Source of the DNA: Tunicatimonas pelagia
GTDB lineage: Bacteria > Bacteroidota > Bacteroidia > Cytophagales > Cyclobacteriaceae
Length of the DNA: 64,000 bases
NCBI RefSeq assembly: GCF_030506325.1
Contig: NZ_CP120683.1
Coordinates: 620,001-684,000, forward strand
Reading direction: 5' to 3'
The number at the start of each line of letters is the position of its first letter. Position 1 is the stretch's first letter. The notes beneath the pieces are model-generated. The model had not been told where the DNA came from and did no database searches. It saw nothing but the letters and a program-made list of their open reading frames with translations. The position numbers and the translations under genes were made by a program. This document shows, in pieces, positions 1-10,101 of the stretch.

Positions 1-103
1 CTGTTATTGTCTGTTATTGTATTGGGTAAAACTTGATACATATACACGCTTCGTTAAGGGTTTCGGTAGGTGAAGTAATGCGTGTAGCTAGTGCATTATT
101 ACA

Positions 104-1042
104 CTAGAAGTAAGTATGGCATTTCTTGCTGTAAGGAATACGATAGCTCAACATAAACTCATGAGAACCATTGGAGTACGCTCCGATATCTGATAGGGTA
201 TGGTCGTAACTATAACCCGCACTAATATTTTTACTAATCTCTAATTTCATAATACCGATCAGGGCATCTTCACTACGGTACGAGGCACCTACCGTTAGAA
301 TGTCATTAAGAATCAAGTTAGCCCCCACCTCGGCTGAGGTAGCATTTCCTTCTTGCACTCGCACCAAAACGGAAGGAAGTACTTTTACTAGTGGATTTAA
401 GGTGAACACCCGACCCGCAGTCAGAAAGTAATAGCGCCTTTCCTGACTGAATGAACCTAATTCTGCCCCATCGGCCAAAGTACTATTCAGAAGATAGGGG
501 ATAGATAAGCCAGCAAAGAAGTTGGAATTTGAGTAGTATAACCCCGTTCCGAAGTTGGGGTTGAATGAATTACGAAAGCCAGTAGCCACTGCATCCGCTG
601 TTTTTAGGTTTAATTTAGAGAAGTCGGATTGCAATCGGCTAAAACCTGCCTGCAAGCCCATAGCCAGTGTTCCGTGCATCATTTTAATTTTGTAAGCATA
701 CGATACGTACATTCGCTGATCGCTGTGAATACCGATCCTATCATCTGAAGCAATAAGCCCAATACCGACTTTTTTATCCTTGATAGCCTTATGAGCAATT
801 ATAGTATTGGTGACTGGTGCTCCCTCAAAGTTATCCCACTGACGACGATGTAAGGTCGTAATCTGTAATTGATCTTGACTACCCGCATACGCCGGATTAA
901 TAGCCAAGCGATTGAAAACATACTGAGAATACAGCGTACTTTGCTGACCGAAACATTCGGTAATCAGCAAAAGAAGCAAGGCAAAAGAAAAGGTTATTCT
1001 CTTAAGCAAATGCTGTGGTATGTTTATTATAAATCGTTTCAT
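104..1042 (-). CDS. PorP/SprF family type IX secretion membrane protein
   Basis: A 312-residue protein of the PorP/SprF family, outer-membrane proteins that work with the type IX secretion and gliding machinery. The N-terminus is a signal peptide (hydrophobic FSFALLLLLITECFG, then QQ). It is followed by the family hallmark QYVFNRLAINPAYAGS around residues 40-55, and by alternating amphipathic strands up to the C-terminus, as in a beta barrel. Length is normal for the family. The gene diverges from the giant type-B CTD protein starting at 1613. SprF-type proteins are known to pair with such substrates (SprB-SprF), so a dedicated partnership is a reasonable inference. I found no clear TAnnTTTG box upstream of the start. 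Confidence 0.92.
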   Translation of the reverse strand: MKRFIINIPQHLLKRITFSFALLLLLITECFGQQSTLYSQYVFNRLAINPAYAGSQDQLQITTLHRRQWDNFEGAPVTNTIIAHKAIKDKKVGIGLIASDDRIGIHSDQRMYVSYAYKIKMMHGTLAMGLQAGFSRLQSDFSKLNLKTADAVATGFRNSFNPNFGTGLYYSNSNFFAGLSIPYLLNSTLADGAELGSFSQERRYYFLTAGRVFTLNPLVKVLPSVLVRVQEGNATSAEVGANLILNDILTVGASYRSEDALIGIMKLEISKNISAGYSYDHTLSDIGAYSNGSHEFMLSYRIPYSKKCHTYF

Positions 1043-1612
1043 TTTACCAACTTAACTTCTATTACCTGTGTAACTTTACCTTACAAATATGCAATTATAA
1101 TCTTAGAAAAAGAAAATTTATTATAAAAAAAGTCATATTTACATTTCTTTTAAACCCTCTTTTTTTCCCAAAATGAATCTATTATTAGGCAATGTTACTA
1201 TCTAAATAGTGTATCATTACCACTTTAAAGTATTGATAATTAGGATATTACATATTTCAAAAGCCAAGCTTTAAAAATTGCGATAGGTTGAAATATGGAT
1301 AAAAACTTACGTAAGGTTATTTTTTCACTACAGATACTATCTAGGGGCAGAAATAAAGAATGAAACGTACTGTTTAGTGTCTATCTAGTAGATTATTTAC
1401 TACTTCTGGCTTCTTAGCAGTAGTATTATACAGTTGTAAGTCTTTTCAACCAAAGTTAGCGGACTACTACTAGTTTCATTGCAATTACAAACCAGAATAA
1501 CTAAAAGCTGGCACTATCTTCCTTATGTAAGGTCGGCAGGTAAGTTAAATTTATAATACAGTTGTGCTAGCGGACTTTTATAGCTCAATAAGTGTGACGA
1601 CTCTTATTAACT
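1043..1612. other. Divergent intergenic region, 570 bp
   Basis: Non-coding spacer between the two divergent T9SS-related genes. It is markedly AT-rich next to the PorP/SprF start. It carries an imperfect direct duplication: TTATACAGTTGT (1426-1437) with GTTAGCGGACT (1455-1465), and again ATAATACAGTTGT (1553-1565) immediately followed by GCTAGCGGACT (1566-1576). The second copy lies about 40 bp before the giant gene's start. I see no RNA gene, and the short reading frames here have no recognisable product. Confidence 0.6.
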
Positions 1613-4600
1613 ATGAAACTACAAAGTATTTGGCTTAGCGTTCTGCTAATGCTAGCACTCTCTTTCTCAGTAGTTGCTCAAGAAGTCAACTGTGCTAATG
1701 GCATAGATGACGATGGTGATGGGCTAGCTGACTGTTTTGATGACGACTGTGTAAGCTCACCATTGTGCCAAAACCGGGAGAGTGATTGTACCGATGGATT
1801 AGATAATGATGGAGATGGATTACCCGATTGCCTAGACGATGACTGTAAGGGTACGCCAAATTGTCCGGTTGAAACTAATTGTAATAATGGTATTGATGAT
1901 GATGGTGATGGTTTCTTTGACTATTACGATGGTGACTGCTTAGCCGATCCTGATAACCCCAATGATTTTATTATTAATGTAGCCGACTGTGAAGTAAGGC
2001 CAAGCGGCAATTTATTTACAATAGAAAAAGCCTGGGATTCGCCTATGCAAACCAGTGCTACCCGTGGCTCATTTGCTTTAGCCGACCTTGATAAAGACGG
2101 CATAGCCGAAGTGATTTCGTACAACGATGAGACTGGTTATATGTATATTCTTGAGGGTAAGGATGGATCAATTAAAGACCAAGTGAAAGTAACCGATAAT
2201 GAGGAGTTTGCCTCCTACCCAGCGGTAGGGGATGTAGACGGAGATGGGTTCGGTGAAATATTCCATATAGACCGTAGCGGAAGGGTACGAGCCTACAATC
2301 ATAATTTAACCTCACTTTGGTCGACGCAAAGTGCCCCTGCAAGCAGACCCCGCCCACCCCTACTGGCTGACTTTAACCAAGATGGTGTAGCGGAACTGTA
2401 TTACGTAAATGAAATTAGAGATGCTACCACTGGTACCGTGCTTGTGGAAGGTAGTCACGGAAAAAATATTTATCCGAGCGGCAATGATTGGAATAACAAT
2501 CTTGCCGGAGTGCCTGTTGCCGTAGATATTTTACCCCAAAGTGGAAGTTGTCCAGACTGCGACGGACTAGAGTTAGCGATAGGCCATCTGGTGTACTCTG
2601 TAAATTTAGTGAGCAATCAACTCACAGAACGCTTGAATATGGATGATGCTGCTACTAAAATTGGGCATTATCATACGGATGGATATCGTCCTAAGCAGAT
2701 AGGTAGTGGAGAACAAAACTGGAGTTCTACTTCAGTCGCTGATTTCAACCAGGATGGTCATTTGGATATTATCTGCAGCGGTACTACGGGAAGCTTAGAA
2801 GGTCCTACTACCATATTTTTTTGGGATATTCACAACAATACTGTTCGTTCATTTATTCCTACTCGTCCGGTATCTACCATTCCGGCGGGCTTCACCGATG
2901 GCTACGGTGACTTCATGGGCACTAAATTCTGGAAGAAAGGGGTTGGTGCTCTCAATATTGCTAATATTGATAATGATGCGGGTTTGGAATGTACATTTAT
3001 GTCTGGCTCTAGTTTATACGCTTTAGATGAAAACTGGAACCTAAAATGGGCTAATTACACTGATTATTGGGAGGGGTCGTCTGGTTTTACCAGCACGGCA
3101 GTATTTGATTTTGACGGAGACGGGGCTTCAGAAATTATTTATCGTGATGAAATAAATTTGCATATCGTTGATGGCTTCACGGGCGACCCTGTCACGTTAT
3201 ACGCTAGCGCTGATTTCTGTAGCTCAAACACTCATGCCGAATATCCCATTGTAGCCGATGTAGATGGCGACGGGGAAACTGAAATCGTAGTCGTTTGTGG
3301 TAGAGATCAGAATTTTCCCAACGAAACAACTAGAACTGGAGGAGGGAATCAGAAATTCGGCTTTATTAGAGCCTACAAAGCAGCACCCGGTACCTTTTGG
3401 GTGCCGTCTAGAAGTGTTTGGAACCAGTTTGCCTACTTCAACGTGAACATCAACGATGATTTGAGTATTCCCCGCTACCAGCAACAGCACCACTTAGGGT
3501 TTGCCCAAGAGTGTAACTTGTTGCCAACGGGCACCGCGGGCTTCTCGCTGAACAAATACTTGAACCAATCGCCTAAGATTAATTTCTGTGGCATCTTACA
3601 ATTCCCTTCCCCTAAGCTGGACTTCACCGCCCCACCCGAGGTATTTCCACCCACCTGTCCTGATACTCGCTTCCGGGTACGGCTACGCTTCATTAATTCG
3701 GGTGATGATGTAGTGGGCAACCCCGTGCCAATATCCTTTTATCAGAATGATCCTCAAGTGGCTTACAGCAATGGAGTCGCCAGTCCCTACCTAGAAACTA
3801 TTGAGGTGGATATTCCAGGAGGGCTACAGCCCGGTGAATCGCTGGATACACTGCTCTGGGTCAACGGCATCTCTGGCCCCTTCACCTTGTATACCTCTCT
3901 AAATGACATTGGGCCTTTTAATCAAACTACGGGTAGCAGCTTAAGCAATACCGCTTTTTATCCTCTAGACGAGTTGAACGGAACCATTCGCGAATGCGAC
4001 ACCGACCCCGATGTGGTTGCTACCCCAGTCACCCCCTTTCCCTTCAACGTAACCGCCTTGGTAGTGCAGGATAACTCCAAATGTGCTGGGGCCTTTAACA
4101 GTGACGGTATAGTAACCGCCAATGTAGGAGGAGATACGGTGAACTTTATCTTCCGATGGTACCAAGGAAACGTAGTCAAAACAGTTCCTGATTATCTGGG
4201 GGCAACCCAGACCGGGCTGACTGGCGGAACGTATCTGGTAGTCGCCGAAGCTCCAGGCGCGAACTGTAACTCATCTTCCCGAACGGTAGTTGTCGATGAT
4301 TTGGCGGTTCCCCCAGTGGTTGTCACCTCCATTACAGATGATCAGGTTTCCTGCGACCCAGCCAATCCTACCGGAGCTCTATCAGCCTACGTGGATGAAG
4401 GCGGAACCGCTGTGACCGCTGGTTATTCCTTTTTCTGGTATCGGGGGTTAAACGATGTGATTCCGGCTCGACCAGGTTACAGTGGTGGTCCAACTGTAGA
4501 CCAACTCCCATCAGGCGACTATCGTCTGGTGGTCTCTAACGCCAATACCGGCTGTACCACGGTGGAAGACGTATTTCTGCCGGACAACCAGATTACCCCG

Positions 4601-7600
4601 CCCATTCGGCTAGACGATCAAGTAGACGTAACCGTATGTGATCCGGCTTTCGCTAATGGCGAAGCCGAAGTATCGGTGAGTGGAAATACGACCGATTATG
4701 ATTTTTACTGGTACTCCGGTAATGTTTCATCTCCCGACACCACTTCAGCTGTACTATTTCAGGGCAATCACCTGGAGGATCAGATGAGTGGTACCTTTAC
4801 AGTGTTTGCAGCTGATAGAACTACTCGCTGTTTATCCGACCCTCTGGTGGTAACTATTAATGATAACTCGGTTAATCCGGTGGTAAATACCGAAGTAGTC
4901 GCCCCTCAATCGGCTTGTGCTCCAGTTCCGCCTAATGGTTCACTACGTGCCACCGTAGATGAAAGTGCTACCGGGGGTAGTGCGACCGAAACGAGCGGCT
5001 ATACGTTTGAGTGGTACGCTGGTAATCAAACTTCTTCTACTCTGCCCGCTACTCCGCTGTCTACGGGCAGTGTGCTATCGGGAGCTGACCGAGGTAACTA
5101 CACAGTGGTAGTTACTAATACTACTACAGGTTGCCAAACTTTCCAGTATCGGTTCTTACCCCAGCAAATTACCCGTCCGGTAATTGACCTCAACGCCACC
5201 GTTGTTCACGCCGATAATTGTACAGATCCTTGGGGTAGTAGCATCACGGTGAGCGCCGACGGGGGGCAGACCTCAGCAGATGGGTATACGTTTGAGTGGC
5301 GCGATGCTAGCAATACGGTGCTTCCTGAAACCAGTGAAACACTTAACAATATTCCTCCCGGTATCTATACCGTTTTAGTGGCTAGTCCGCTCGGTTGTAC
5401 CGCCCAAGATACAGCTCAGTACGAAATACTGGATCAGGCTCCTAAACCTACCATTTCCTTACGGCGATTCAATAATAATAGCTGTGATGCCGGGCAACCC
5501 AACGGGGTAATTGCCGCTAATAGCTTTAGTGGTTTGGCAACAGACTATTCTTTTGCTTGGTTTTCAGGAAGCCCATCTGGCTCGCAAATTTTCACCAATA
5601 TCTCTGCCAATGGAGACAGTATCTTTAATCTGGCAGCAGGCACCTATGCTCTACGAATCACCGATAACACCACCCAGTGTAGTTCAGTAGCCTACACTTC
5701 CATTCAAGATGTTCCCACTCCTCAGCCACTAATTGATACTGTAAGCGTTACGGCTACAACGGATTGTCGGGCTGCATCGGCTGATGGTGAAGTTATTTTC
5801 GCCGTAATCGGTGGCTCCCAACCACTTCCCTACGATGTGACCACTAACCGAACGTATACTTTCCGATTGTACGCGGGAACTACCGCTACCGGAGTGCCGA
5901 TGGCTACTACTTCGAGCGGACAGTTTTCGGGACTAAACTTTGGGGACTACACGGCTACGGTAGAAGATGACTTCACTCGTTGTGTTTCGCCCCCAATGAC
6001 CATTAGCATTGAGCAAGACCCCGACATTCAGCTTACTTGGGGATCGTTTATTCCGCCTGCTTCCTGTTCTACTGCCGACGGAAGCCTGGGTATTTCGGCC
6101 ACGTCACCCAGTAACAATTCTCCTTCGGGAGCTGGTTATACATTTGATTGGTACTTCCTAGGCAACTCCAAAAACAACTCGGGATTAGTTAATCCGGGGG
6201 TTATATTTTTTCAGAACGACTTTGAGTCTCGGCGAGAAACGCTATCATCAGGCTATTACGCCGTTACTGTAACCGATAATCTGACGGGCTGCGAAATCTC
6301 TGACACTTTATTTTTACCTCAAGCCGATCCCCCTAGTTTAAGCACGTCGGTTACCGATGCTACCGAGTGTAGCCCCGGTAACGGAAGTATTGAGTTCACA
6401 ATCACTCCCGGTGGTTCCCCTCTAACTCCGCTAGATCGCTACCGCGTCTATCTATACATCGGAAATTCTTTTGATCTGGGCAACGAAATTGATACGCTAA
6501 ACCCCGTCGGAACCGTTGCCATTACATCCAACTTTACTGATTATGCACCCGGTCAGTACACTGTAGGAATTGTAGACAACATATCAGGTTGCCCAATAAT
6601 TGAGGAAGCAGTACGAATTAGAATGATCAATCCTGACCCTATCATCACTTTCTTCCCTAGTGCTGATTTTAGTTGTGATACCGATGGCGAGGGGCAGTTG
6701 ATCGCATCAGTTGTAGGAGGGGGTGATGGCGATGCTAACCAGGGTAATTTTACATTCGAGTGGTTTGAAGGGGTTGATACAAGTACTCCGCTACCCGCTG
6801 CCCAAGTAGACGATTCTCTGGCCTTTGACCTGCCAGAAGGCTACTATACCGTGCGGATAACGGATAACGATGGAGTGGGTCAGGGTTGCTCTTATGATTC
6901 AACGTACTACTTGCCCAAACTTTATAAGGATATTGCCATTACCAGCATTACGACGCTGCCCGATTCGGTTTGCGGCCCAAGCCCTACCGGAAATATTTGG
7001 GTGAATACGATCACTGAAGATGGCACTTCAGTAGCGCTGAGCGATTACACTCTCGAGCTGCTGGATGATACCTTTACCTCTTTCGCTGCGACTGGAACCG
7101 GAATTGCTAGTGATCCATTTACCGCACTACCCGAAGGGGACTATTACGTGCGAGCGACGAACCTAGCCACCGATTGTGAAACGGTTTCTAGTTTAATATT
7201 GGTAGAGAATACCGCCGAACCTCCGGGCATTACCATTACCGAAGAAGAACCCGATTTTAGCTGTGCAATGGGTAGTTCTACCAACGGTACTGGAATACTA
7301 AACGCTACGGCTACGGGCACATTTGATAATGATGCCGATCAAGACCATTTTACCTACACTTGGTTTGCAGGTAACGACACCCTATCAGTCAATCAATTAC
7401 CAGCGGCCAATATTGATACCGACCCTTCCCGAGCTATTGGCTTAACTGCGGGGCAGTACACCGTCCTGGTGCAAGACACTTCCGGCCATAGTAACCAGTG
7501 TACGTACTTTATTACCTACGAAGTTACTTCCGTAGACCGGGAAGTCATCCTCACTTTGGACACTGACCCTCAGCAGATATGTGATCCTGCCGATGGAACC

Positions 7601-10042
7601 GCCTTTGTTGTTGATACGCAAGAAGAGTACTACTTCAACGGTACGCAGGTAATTGATACTGATGTAAGTGATTACACGTATAACTTATACGATAATGAGC
7701 TAGACTCACTGACAACATCCGCTACTGGTCAGTTTGAATACCTAGCTGAAGGTATTTACTTTATCACTACCGATAGTGTCAATAATTGCTACTCCGCCCC
7801 TACGTCCGTAGAAGTGGACAATATCAGCGAAGACCCTATTATCAGTATCCAGCTTATTGCTTCTCAGTACAGTAGAAATCCTGACCCAAGTAGTTGGACC
7901 GGAGCACTGCAAGCGCAGGTGCAGGTAGCCAATAATCAGCCATTAGACTCCATAGCGAACAACTTTACGTATCGTTACCGTTGGTACAATGCGGATGATT
8001 ATAATGTAGGACAGGAAATAGGAACCGATGCTGCCATCAACCAATTAGATTCGGGGGAATACTTGATAGAAGTTCTAAACGAAGTAACCGGCTGTGTGAC
8101 CACCAACCGATTTTTACTCCCATTTGTGGAGGTGGAACCCCAACTGTTTGTACAAGCTAATCCGCAGACAGTTTGCTTCGCTAACGGTAGTTTGGCTTTA
8201 GATAGTATTACCCTGGCAGGCGAAGTTGATCGTACCGAAGATTACCAGATTAAACTATACGCCAATGTATACGACCCTACCCAAGCCGCTCTCGATTCAG
8301 TGGTAAATTTTTCGGGTACGGTTCCCTTTGATAGTCTTCTAGCAGGCACCTATTATGTGCGAGGCTTCCACCAAACTCTGCAATTGGAAACCAACCTACT
8401 TCAACTGGACATCAGAGACGAGTCTACTGTCCCGAGGCTGGATATTGAAGATTTACAAGCCCAGCGTAGTTGCGATACGCTGCGACTGGCTACCGGAGCC
8501 ATTGCCATAAAGGCGATAGAAGCCGATGGTAGTTATGCCCCCTACACCTATCGCTGGTTTAGAGGGGCTACTACCAATCCCATGAATGAGCTAGTGCTAG
8601 AAACTGAACCCACTATTGATAGTCTGACCGCCGGGCTATATACCGTATTGGTAGAGAACCAGCGTACACGTTGCGCTGCAATTCAGAATTTTCAGATTGT
8701 TGAACAGACAGAAATCCCGGAAATTACCGCGACGGCTGCACCAGCATCAGTATGTGATCCTCAGTTAGGCGACGGAATGGTGCAGGCTGAACCACTTTCA
8801 TCAGGTCGCTATCGCTACGATTGGTACATAGGCGACACCATCCAAGCTTCTCCCGACTTTGTGGGTCAAGTATGGGCGGGAGTAATGCCGGGTAACTACA
8901 CCGTTACCGCTACGGATATTACAACCAATACCTGCACCTCGCTACCAATTACGGTCACTGTAGAAGACCAATCAGTTCCGCCACAAGTAGAAGTTATGCT
9001 AGAAGAGCCCTATTCCACTTGTGACCCAAACCTGCCCAATGGCTTACTCTACGCTCAGGTAAACGGGCAAACGGTAGGGTATGATTACAGATGGTACGAT
9101 ACTCAGGATAATCTCGTGAGCGAGGGGCCCCGGGCGTATAATTTAACGCCTCAAACCTACCGAGTGGAAGTTACGGAAAGGGCAACGGGTTGTGTAGCCG
9201 AAGCAGTTGGAATTGTAGAGCAAGGTGAACGAATTGTAGATGCCCCTGATGTAGAAATCTTATCTCATATGACCAATTGTGCTGATCCCGATGGGGCAGT
9301 AACTGTCTCAGTGAATGGAGGTGTCGAAGATTATGCTTTCTCATTCTACTACGCCGATGGCACCCCATTACCAGATTCATTGATTTCGGTGGGAGAAGCT
9401 GATTTATTAATCTACGTCTCATCCCTACCCGCCGATACCTACCAAGTAACTGTGACCGAACTTATTACGGCTTGTACCTCAGAGGCTGCCTTCTTTGAGA
9501 TTCTCGACGAGGGCTACACCCCTCCCTTCCGTGTTGAGACAACCCCTTCTAGTTGCGGAGCTAGCAACGGAACGGCAACCGTTATTCCTGAAGAAGGATT
9601 GAGGGTTGTATCAGTTGAGTGGGGAACTCCAGAAACGAATGGATTTACTTCGCAAGGATACGTGACTAAAAACTTGCCGGCTGGTACGCTGCCTGTACAG
9701 ATTAACTGGGAAAACGGCTGCTCGTACGAAGGCATGGTAGAAATTGGCACTGATATTAACGTCTACAATGCTGTTACCCCTAATGGTGATGGCGACCATG
9801 ACTTCTTCGAGATTGACTGTATAGATTTATTCCCGAACAATACGGTCAAAATTTTTAATCGAGCCGGTAGCTCAGTGTACGAAGCTCAGTATTACAACAA
9901 TCAAAATGTCCGATTTGAAGGCATTGGCAACCGCGGATTATACGTAGGTGGTCAGCGACTACCGGATGGCACCTACTTCTACGTAATTGAGAAGAACGAT
10001 GGATCTAAGCCTAAAACCGGATACCTGGAGTTAATCAACTAA
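1613..10042 (+). CDS. Giant T9SS type-B sorted surface protein with FG-GAP-like and about 20 Ig-like modules
   Basis: A 2809-residue secreted protein. Residues 1-22 are a signal peptide ending VVAQ. Residues about 25-112 hold three Cys/Asp-rich repeats of the NGIDDDGDG type, likely calcium-binding. Residues about 150-620 contain FG-GAP/VCBS-like motifs (ADLDKDGIAEV, GDVDGDGFGEI, ADFNQDGHLDI, ADVDGDGETEI). A CARDB-like segment follows at about 690-810. About 20 SprB-like/Ig-like modules of roughly 100 residues run from about 815 to 2690, each opening near a Cys and centred on a Y-F-x-W-Y-x-G-like strand. Residues about 2715-2809 are the gliding-associated type-B C-terminal domain (AVTPNGDGDHDFF, then an LPDGTYFYVIE strand). 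Such proteins are exported by T9SS and displayed on the surface or secreted. A role in adhesion, motility or polymer binding is inference. The PorP/SprF gene is the divergent neighbour. Confidence 0.9.
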   Translation: MKLQSIWLSVLLMLALSFSVVAQEVNCANGIDDDGDGLADCFDDDCVSSPLCQNRESDCTDGLDNDGDGLPDCLDDDCKGTPNCPVETNCNNGIDDDGDGFFDYYDGDCLADPDNPNDFIINVADCEVRPSGNLFTIEKAWDSPMQTSATRGSFALADLDKDGIAEVISYNDETGYMYILEGKDGSIKDQVKVTDNEEFASYPAVGDVDGDGFGEIFHIDRSGRVRAYNHNLTSLWSTQSAPASRPRPPLLADFNQDGVAELYYVNEIRDATTGTVLVEGSHGKNIYPSGNDWNNNLAGVPVAVDILPQSGSCPDCDGLELAIGHLVYSVNLVSNQLTERLNMDDAATKIGHYHTDGYRPKQIGSGEQNWSSTSVADFNQDGHLDIICSGTTGSLEGPTTIFFWDIHNNTVRSFIPTRPVSTIPAGFTDGYGDFMGTKFWKKGVGALNIANIDNDAGLECTFMSGSSLYALDENWNLKWANYTDYWEGSSGFTSTAVFDFDGDGASEIIYRDEINLHIVDGFTGDPVTLYASADFCSSNTHAEYPIVADVDGDGETEIVVVCGRDQNFPNETTRTGGGNQKFGFIRAYKAAPGTFWVPSRSVWNQFAYFNVNINDDLSIPRYQQQHHLGFAQECNLLPTGTAGFSLNKYLNQSPKINFCGILQFPSPKLDFTAPPEVFPPTCPDTRFRVRLRFINSGDDVVGNPVPISFYQNDPQVAYSNGVASPYLETIEVDIPGGLQPGESLDTLLWVNGISGPFTLYTSLNDIGPFNQTTGSSLSNTAFYPLDELNGTIRECDTDPDVVATPVTPFPFNVTALVVQDNSKCAGAFNSDGIVTANVGGDTVNFIFRWYQGNVVKTVPDYLGATQTGLTGGTYLVVAEAPGANCNSSSRTVVVDDLAVPPVVVTSITDDQVSCDPANPTGALSAYVDEGGTAVTAGYSFFWYRGLNDVIPARPGYSGGPTVDQLPSGDYRLVVSNANTGCTTVEDVFLPDNQITPPIRLDDQVDVTVCDPAFANGEAEVSVSGNTTDYDFYWYSGNVSSPDTTSAVLFQGNHLEDQMSGTFTVFAADRTTRCLSDPLVVTINDNSVNPVVNTEVVAPQSACAPVPPNGSLRATVDESATGGSATETSGYTFEWYAGNQTSSTLPATPLSTGSVLSGADRGNYTVVVTNTTTGCQTFQYRFLPQQITRPVIDLNATVVHADNCTDPWGSSITVSADGGQTSADGYTFEWRDASNTVLPETSETLNNIPPGIYTVLVASPLGCTAQDTAQYEILDQAPKPTISLRRFNNNSCDAGQPNGVIAANSFSGLATDYSFAWFSGSPSGSQIFTNISANGDSIFNLAAGTYALRITDNTTQCSSVAYTSIQDVPTPQPLIDTVSVTATTDCRAASADGEVIFAVIGGSQPLPYDVTTNRTYTFRLYAGTTATGVPMATTSSGQFSGLNFGDYTATVEDDFTRCVSPPMTISIEQDPDIQLTWGSFIPPASCSTADGSLGISATSPSNNSPSGAGYTFDWYFLGNSKNNSGLVNPGVIFFQNDFESRRETLSSGYYAVTVTDNLTGCEISDTLFLPQADPPSLSTSVTDATECSPGNGSIEFTITPGGSPLTPLDRYRVYLYIGNSFDLGNEIDTLNPVGTVAITSNFTDYAPGQYTVGIVDNISGCPIIEEAVRIRMINPDPIITFFPSADFSCDTDGEGQLIASVVGGGDGDANQGNFTFEWFEGVDTSTPLPAAQVDDSLAFDLPEGYYTVRITDNDGVGQGCSYDSTYYLPKLYKDIAITSITTLPDSVCGPSPTGNIWVNTITEDGTSVALSDYTLELLDDTFTSFAATGTGIASDPFTALPEGDYYVRATNLATDCETVSSLILVENTAEPPGITITEEEPDFSCAMGSSTNGTGILNATATGTFDNDADQDHFTYTWFAGNDTLSVNQLPAANIDTDPSRAIGLTAGQYTVLVQDTSGHSNQCTYFITYEVTSVDREVILTLDTDPQQICDPADGTAFVVDTQEEYYFNGTQVIDTDVSDYTYNLYDNELDSLTTSATGQFEYLAEGIYFITTDSVNNCYSAPTSVEVDNISEDPIISIQLIASQYSRNPDPSSWTGALQAQVQVANNQPLDSIANNFTYRYRWYNADDYNVGQEIGTDAAINQLDSGEYLIEVLNEVTGCVTTNRFLLPFVEVEPQLFVQANPQTVCFANGSLALDSITLAGEVDRTEDYQIKLYANVYDPTQAALDSVVNFSGTVPFDSLLAGTYYVRGFHQTLQLETNLLQLDIRDESTVPRLDIEDLQAQRSCDTLRLATGAIAIKAIEADGSYAPYTYRWFRGATTNPMNELVLETEPTIDSLTAGLYTVLVENQRTRCAAIQNFQIVEQTEIPEITATAAPASVCDPQLGDGMVQAEPLSSGRYRYDWYIGDTIQASPDFVGQVWAGVMPGNYTVTATDITTNTCTSLPITVTVEDQSVPPQVEVMLEEPYSTCDPNLPNGLLYAQVNGQTVGYDYRWYDTQDNLVSEGPRAYNLTPQTYRVEVTERATGCVAEAVGIVEQGERIVDAPDVEILSHMTNCADPDGAVTVSVNGGVEDYAFSFYYADGTPLPDSLISVGEADLLIYVSSLPADTYQVTVTELITACTSEAAFFEILDEGYTPPFRVETTPSSCGASNGTATVIPEEGLRVVSVEWGTPETNGFTSQGYVTKNLPAGTLPVQINWENGCSYEGMVEIGTDINVYNAVTPNGDGDHDFFEIDCIDLFPNNTVKIFNRAGSSVYEAQYYNNQNVRFEGIGNRGLYVGGQRLPDGTYFYVIEKNDGSKPKTGYLELIN
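4050..9680 (+). repeat. Array of about 20 diverged Ig-like/SprB-like protein modules
   Basis: Protein-level repeats with a period of about 270-320 bp (about 100 residues) inside the giant gene. Each module has an early Cys followed by N-G and a short hydrophobic strand, a central aromatic strand (F-x-W-Y-x-G), an L-x-x-G-x-Y-x-V strand, and usually a late Cys. Module-opening Cys codons in the middle of the array lie at 6065, 6368, 6674, 6971, 7262, 7580, 8174 and 8471. The module near 7866 lacks the Cys. DNA identity between modules is low, so this is an old expansion rather than a recent tandem duplication. Confidence 0.8.
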
Positions 10043-10072
10043 AAAAAGCACCTCATAATGAAGTGCCTTTTC
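10041..10072. terminator. Bidirectional intrinsic terminator between convergent genes
   Basis: GCACCTCAT at 10048-10056 pairs, with one mismatch, with ATGAAGTGC at 10058-10066. The hairpin is flanked by seven A's on the left (T-tract on the minus strand) and CCTTTT on the right (T-tract on the plus strand). It sits just after the stop of the giant gene and about 30 bp beyond the stop of the convergent TPR lipoprotein gene. Confidence 0.7.
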
Positions 10073-10101
10073 ACCTAAACTACTATCTATGAGAAACTTA
10101 A

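Noticed and set aside
1-20. Tandem CTGTTATTGT at the left edge
   Set aside because: Only two copies at the window edge; cannot be judged without flanking sequence.
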